The notes under the pieces were generated by a model. That model had not been told where the DNA came from and ran no database searches. It saw only the letters and a program-made list of their open reading frames with translations. The translations under genes were made by a program, and so were the position numbers. DNA of 8,725 nt from an uncultured Bacteroidota bacterium (GTDB lineage Bacteria > Bacteroidota > Bacteroidia > Chitinophagales > Chitinophagaceae), in the NCBI GenBank assembly GCA_903906615.1, contig CAIVKT010000413.1, forward strand, positions 1 through 8,725. The letters are read 5' to 3'. This document shows, piece by piece, positions 6,188 to 8,725 of this stretch (position 1 is the stretch's first letter; each line of letters begins with the position of its first letter).

Positions 6188-7351
6188 CTATTTCAGCAGT
6201 ATATACTGCTCCACATCTTTCCTGGTTATTATTTTATCGGAGAGGATGATAAGGCGCTCCACTACGTTGCGCAGCTCGCGGATGTTGCCGGTCCAGTTGT
6301 ATTGTTTCAGGGCATCTGTAGCCGCAGGCTCCAGCTCTTTGATTGGCTGCTTGTAGTCTTCGCTGATCTCTTTCATAAAGTGCTCTATGAGCGCAGGGAT
6401 ATCATCGCGGCGGGCATTCAATGATGGCACCTGTATCAGTATCACGCTGAGGCGGTGATACAGGTCAAGGCGAAATCTTTTGGCTTCTACTTCTTCCATC
6501 AGGTTTTTGTTGGTGGCCGCTATCACGCGCACATCCACTTTAATATCTTTTTCTCCTCCTACACGGGTGATGCGGCTTTCCTGCAATGCGCGAAGCATTT
6601 TGGCCTGGGCATCATGGCTCATATCGCCTATCTCATCGAGGAAGAGTGTACCGCCATTAGCCTGTTCAAACTTGCCTATGCGCTGCTTGATGGCTGATGT
6701 AAAAGAACCCTTCTCATGCCCGAAGAGCTCACTCTCTATGAGTTCCGATGGTATGGCTGCACAGTTCACCTCCACCAGCGGGCCATTGGCTCTGTGGCTT
6801 TGCTCGTGTATGCGCCGGGCCACCAGCTCCTTACCCACGCCGTTCTCCCCGGTGATCAGCACGCGGGCATCAGTGGGGGCTACTTTATCTATGGTTTCCT
6901 GTATGCGCTTCATGCCCTCGCTGGTGCCTATCATCTCATTGGCGCGCGATATGCGCTTGCGCAGTTGCTTGGTCTCCACCACCAGCGACTTCTTATCCAT
7001 CGCGTTGCGGATGGTTATCAGCAGGCGGTTCAGGTCCGGTGGCTTGGAGATGTAGTCGTAAGCGCCTTTTTTTACGGCATCTACAGCAGTCTCTATGTTA
7101 CCATGCCCGCTGATAACGATGAAGGGCGTATCGGGCCGCCCCTCATGTGCTACCTGCAATACCTCTATACCATCCATGCGCGGCATCTTGATGTCGCAGA
7201 GGATACAATCGTAGTTGTTCTCTTTGATCTTCTTTACGCCCTCGGCGCCATCTGCCGCCTCATCTACAGTAAAGCCCTCGAAGGAGAGTATCTCGATAAG
7301 GGTTTTGCGGATCGCTTTTTCGTCATCTATGACCAGTATGTTTTGCGCCAT
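6188..7351 (-). CDS. Sigma-54 (RpoN) activator response regulator without a DNA-binding domain
   Basis: A 387-residue NtrC-family response regulator. The receiver domain (about 1-120) has Asp9, Asp10, phosphoacceptor Asp53 in LCDIKMP, Ser81 and Lys103. The AAA+ domain (about 138-370) has Walker A GENGVGKE at 168-175, Walker B GTLFLDE ending at Glu240, arginines near 292-300 for the finger, and sensor II GNIREL at 355-360. The sigma-54-contact loop reads GSFTSA at 215-220 instead of GAFTGA; similar variants seem common in Bacteroidota. Typical members have 440-480 residues and end in a Fis-type helix-turn-helix. This one stops after EQYILLK, and no helix-turn-helix follows in any frame. It may act from solution, as Helicobacter FlgR does. 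The ATG lies 28 nt after lpxH, so both are probably co-transcribed. No sensor kinase gene is adjacent. Confidence 0.93.
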   Translation of the reverse strand: MAQNILVIDDEKAIRKTLIEILSFEGFTVDEAADGAEGVKKIKENNYDCILCDIKMPRMDGIEVLQVAHEGRPDTPFIVISGHGNIETAVDAVKKGAYDYISKPPDLNRLLITIRNAMDKKSLVVETKQLRKRISRANEMIGTSEGMKRIQETIDKVAPTDARVLITGENGVGKELVARRIHEQSHRANGPLVEVNCAAIPSELIESELFGHEKGSFTSAIKQRIGKFEQANGGTLFLDEIGDMSHDAQAKMLRALQESRITRVGGEKDIKVDVRVIAATNKNLMEEVEAKRFRLDLYHRLSVILIQVPSLNARRDDIPALIEHFMKEISEDYKQPIKELEPAATDALKQYNWTGNIRELRNVVERLIILSDKIITRKDVEQYILLK

Positions 7352-7379
7352 GGGGCAGGTGTTATGAGGTGTGTGGTGA

Positions 7380-8144
7380 TCAATATTGTTTATAGTATTT
7401 CAGCTTCAGGTCTCTCCCGTCAAACTCTGCATAGCTGTCGTATTGCAGCCAGTCGCCCAGGTTCACATACAGGCTGTCTGCCTGTAGCGGGTATTCCACC
7501 GCTATATGCCTGTGCCCGAAGATAAAGTAATCGTAGTGTTGTGTTTTCAGTGTTTCAAGGCAGTACTGCACCAGCATTTCTTTCTCCGGCCCCAGGAATT
7601 GTTTTGCCGGCGACTCTGCACTGTGCTTAGGCCCCAGCCTGCTGAACCAGCCAGCCAGCCCGACCCCTGTATTTGGATGCACCCTGCGGTATATCCATTG
7701 CGACACCGGGCTGCGCAGCACTTTTTTCAACACCTTATACCCTGTGTCTCCGGGGCCGAGGCCATCGCCATGGGCAATGAAAAATTTTTTGCCGTTGAAC
7801 TCCGGCATTATCGGTGCATGGTGTACAGGTATGTTCAGTTCTTTTTCAAAGTAGTCGAGCATCCACAGGTCGTGGTTGCCGGTAAATGCTTCTATGGAGA
7901 GGCCGCTGTCACTCAGTTCTGCCAGCTTGCCCAGGAAGCGGGTGTAGCCGCGGGGTATCACGTGCCGGTACTCAAACCAGGTATCAAATAGGTCGCCTAC
8001 CAGGTATAGCTTTGCGGCATCGGCCTTTATCTCATCCAGCCAATTGCAGATGCGCTTTTCGCGCGCTATGCTGGTAGCCCGGTCAGGTATGCCCAAATGA
8101 AAATCGGAAGCGAAATAAACTTTTTTACCCTTTGGTAATTCCAT
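7380..8144 (-). CDS. lpxH: UDP-2,3-diacylglucosamine diphosphatase (lipid A synthesis)
   Basis: A 254-residue metallophosphoesterase. LpxH hydrolyses UDP-2,3-diacylglucosamine to lipid X and UMP, the fourth step of the lipid A (Raetz) pathway, at the cytoplasmic face of the inner membrane. All metal-binding motifs are visible: Asp14 and His16 in SDFHLG, Asp51 in GDLFD, Asn90 and His91 in GNHD, His125 in HGDG, and His211 and His213 in GHRH. The order and spacing match LpxH. The middle insertion (about 130-185, with many Arg, Trp and Lys) corresponds to the lid that binds acyl chains. Length is slightly above the 240 residues of E. coli LpxH, as expected for Bacteroidota. The related enzyme LpxI is unrelated in sequence, so it is excluded; another metallophosphoesterase of the same superfamily is a remote alternative. 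The sigma-54 regulator follows 28 nt downstream. Confidence 0.9.
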   Translation of the reverse strand: MELPKGKKVYFASDFHLGIPDRATSIAREKRICNWLDEIKADAAKLYLVGDLFDTWFEYRHVIPRGYTRFLGKLAELSDSGLSIEAFTGNHDLWMLDYFEKELNIPVHHAPIMPEFNGKKFFIAHGDGLGPGDTGYKVLKKVLRSPVSQWIYRRVHPNTGVGLAGWFSRLGPKHSAESPAKQFLGPEKEMLVQYCLETLKTQHYDYFIFGHRHIAVEYPLQADSLYVNLGDWLQYDSYAEFDGRDLKLKYYKQY

Positions 8145-8162
8145 GTGGCTGTGTAGTGGTGG

Positions 8163-8171
8163 GTAAAGTTA
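8163..8171 (-). promoter_or_regulatory. Possible -7 promoter box upstream of lpxH
   Basis: Read on the - strand, TAACTTTAC ends 18 nt before the lpxH ATG. It is identical to the box before the HicB-like gene, including the preceding T. The last consensus base is A instead of G, and no clear -33 element is seen. It lies in the 54-nt gap after the upstream cargo protein gene, so lpxH could be transcribed on its own. Confidence 0.3.
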
Positions 8172-8198
8172 ATCGAAAAAGTGGTTACTGTGAAAAGC

Positions 8199-8725
8199 CT
8201 ATCGGGCCTTCACCAATTGCTTTGTAATACACGCACCTTGCCCGTCTGTACATTTCACAAGGTACACGCCATCGGGCAGGCCGTTGATATTTACTTGTTG
8301 CTGATCACTGGTAATAGCAGTATGGTACAGGTCTTTGCCTGTGGCATCGTAGATATTCAATTCTGTGCCTGTAGCATTGTTTACCGTAAATACATCGCGT
8401 GCAGGATTAGGGCTGAGCGCTATGCTTGCTAAGGTATTATTACTTACCGCAGGCACACCTGTAGTGCTGTATATTTTGCGGATGCGGTTGTTGTTAAAGT
8501 CTGCTACGAAAATGACACCGGAATTATCTACCCACAAGCCCTCCGGGTACAGGGATGCCTCTGTAGCAAGGCCACCATCGCCGGAGAAGCCGGGAAAGCC
8601 ATTGCCGGCAAGAGTGCTGATGATGCCTGTAGTACCATCAATGCGCCGTATATAACCACTATTGAACTCTGCGGTAAAGATGTTGTTGTGCGCATCTATA
8701 AAAAGGCCTGTGGGCTCACTGAACC
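8199..8725 (-). CDS. NHL-repeat protein with type IX secretion sorting domain (5' end outside window)
   Basis: This is the C-terminal 175 or so residues of a larger secreted protein; the frame stays open to the window edge. Two NHL-type beta-propeller repeats are visible. One is GLFIDAHNNIFTAEFNSGYIRRI; the next is GLWVDNSGVIFVADFNNNRIRKI, joined by a GNGFPGFSGDGGLATEA linker. NHL propellers often bind proteins, RNA or sugars. The last 75 residues form a Por secretion tail: SPNPARDVFTVNN, LNIYDATGKDLY, VNINGLPDGVYLVKC and ITKQLVKAR at the end. That domain directs export across the outer membrane by the type IX system and is usually cut off, leaving the cargo on the surface or released. A TTG at 8535-8537 is an internal Leu codon, not a start. 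The gene ends 54 nt before lpxH on the same strand. Confidence 0.9.
   Translation of the reverse strand, partial: FSEPTGLFIDAHNNIFTAEFNSGYIRRIDGTTGIISTLAGNGFPGFSGDGGLATEASLYPEGLWVDNSGVIFVADFNNNRIRKIYSTTGVPAVSNNTLASIALSPNPARDVFTVNNATGTELNIYDATGKDLYHTAITSDQQQVNINGLPDGVYLVKCTDGQGACITKQLVKAR

Noticed and set aside
6480..7525. Open frames on the + strand opposite the response regulator and the end of lpxH (6480-7055, 6716-7525)
   Set aside because: The - strand genes carry full sets of family motifs; the + strand translations show none.
8199..8537. Short 112-residue gene starting at TTG 8537
   Set aside because: The frame stays open to the window edge and the upstream translation contains NHL repeat sequence, so this is the tail of a larger gene.

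Overview
The window looks like ordinary chromosomal DNA from a Bacteroidota bacterium, probably near Chitinophagaceae; that is inferred, since no rRNA or phylogeny is available here. Three things point that way. A C-terminal type IX secretion (Por) sorting domain is fused to NHL repeats at the right edge. Start sites have weak Shine-Dalgarno sequences and are often preceded by TAnnTTTG-like boxes, the Bacteroidota -7 promoter element. The S41 protease, the DUF4412/GLPGLI-like exported protein and the sigma-54 response regulator have the styles usual for that phylum.

Left region (140-1935, + strand): a tight run of yqeY (GatB/YqeY domain), a CvpA-family membrane protein and pabA/trpG (class I glutamine amidotransferase), with gaps of 11 nt and then a 17-nt overlap. 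A 61-residue orphan HicB-like protein follows. Convergent to this (1983-3671, - strand) is a membrane-anchored S41/CtpA processing protease with a PDZ domain and a visible Ser/Lys dyad.

Middle region (3817-6058, + strand): three separately spaced genes for exported proteins. They are a DUF4412/GLPGLI-like protein, an L,D-transpeptidase-fold (YkuD, YafK-like) protein and a small secreted protein of unknown function. The intergenic gaps hold a triple CTTTGCG repeat, a pair of related REP-like palindromes and promoter-like boxes. A strong hairpin terminator at 6072-6112 separates this group from the convergent genes on its right.

Right region (6188-8725, - strand): a T9SS cargo protein with NHL repeats (5' end outside the window), then lpxH (lipid A synthesis), then a receiver-AAA+ sigma-54 activator that ends without the usual Fis-type DNA-binding domain. 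lpxH and the regulator are 28 nt apart and probably co-transcribed.

Taken together, much of the window concerns the cell envelope: protease, peptidoglycan enzyme, lipid A enzyme and exported proteins. I see no CRISPR array, tRNA, rRNA, phage gene or complete insertion sequence, and no convincing new multi-gene system. The most interesting items are the regulator lacking a DNA-binding domain next to lpxH, the paired palindromes, and the promoter box that nearly touches the start codon of the L,D-transpeptidase-like gene.
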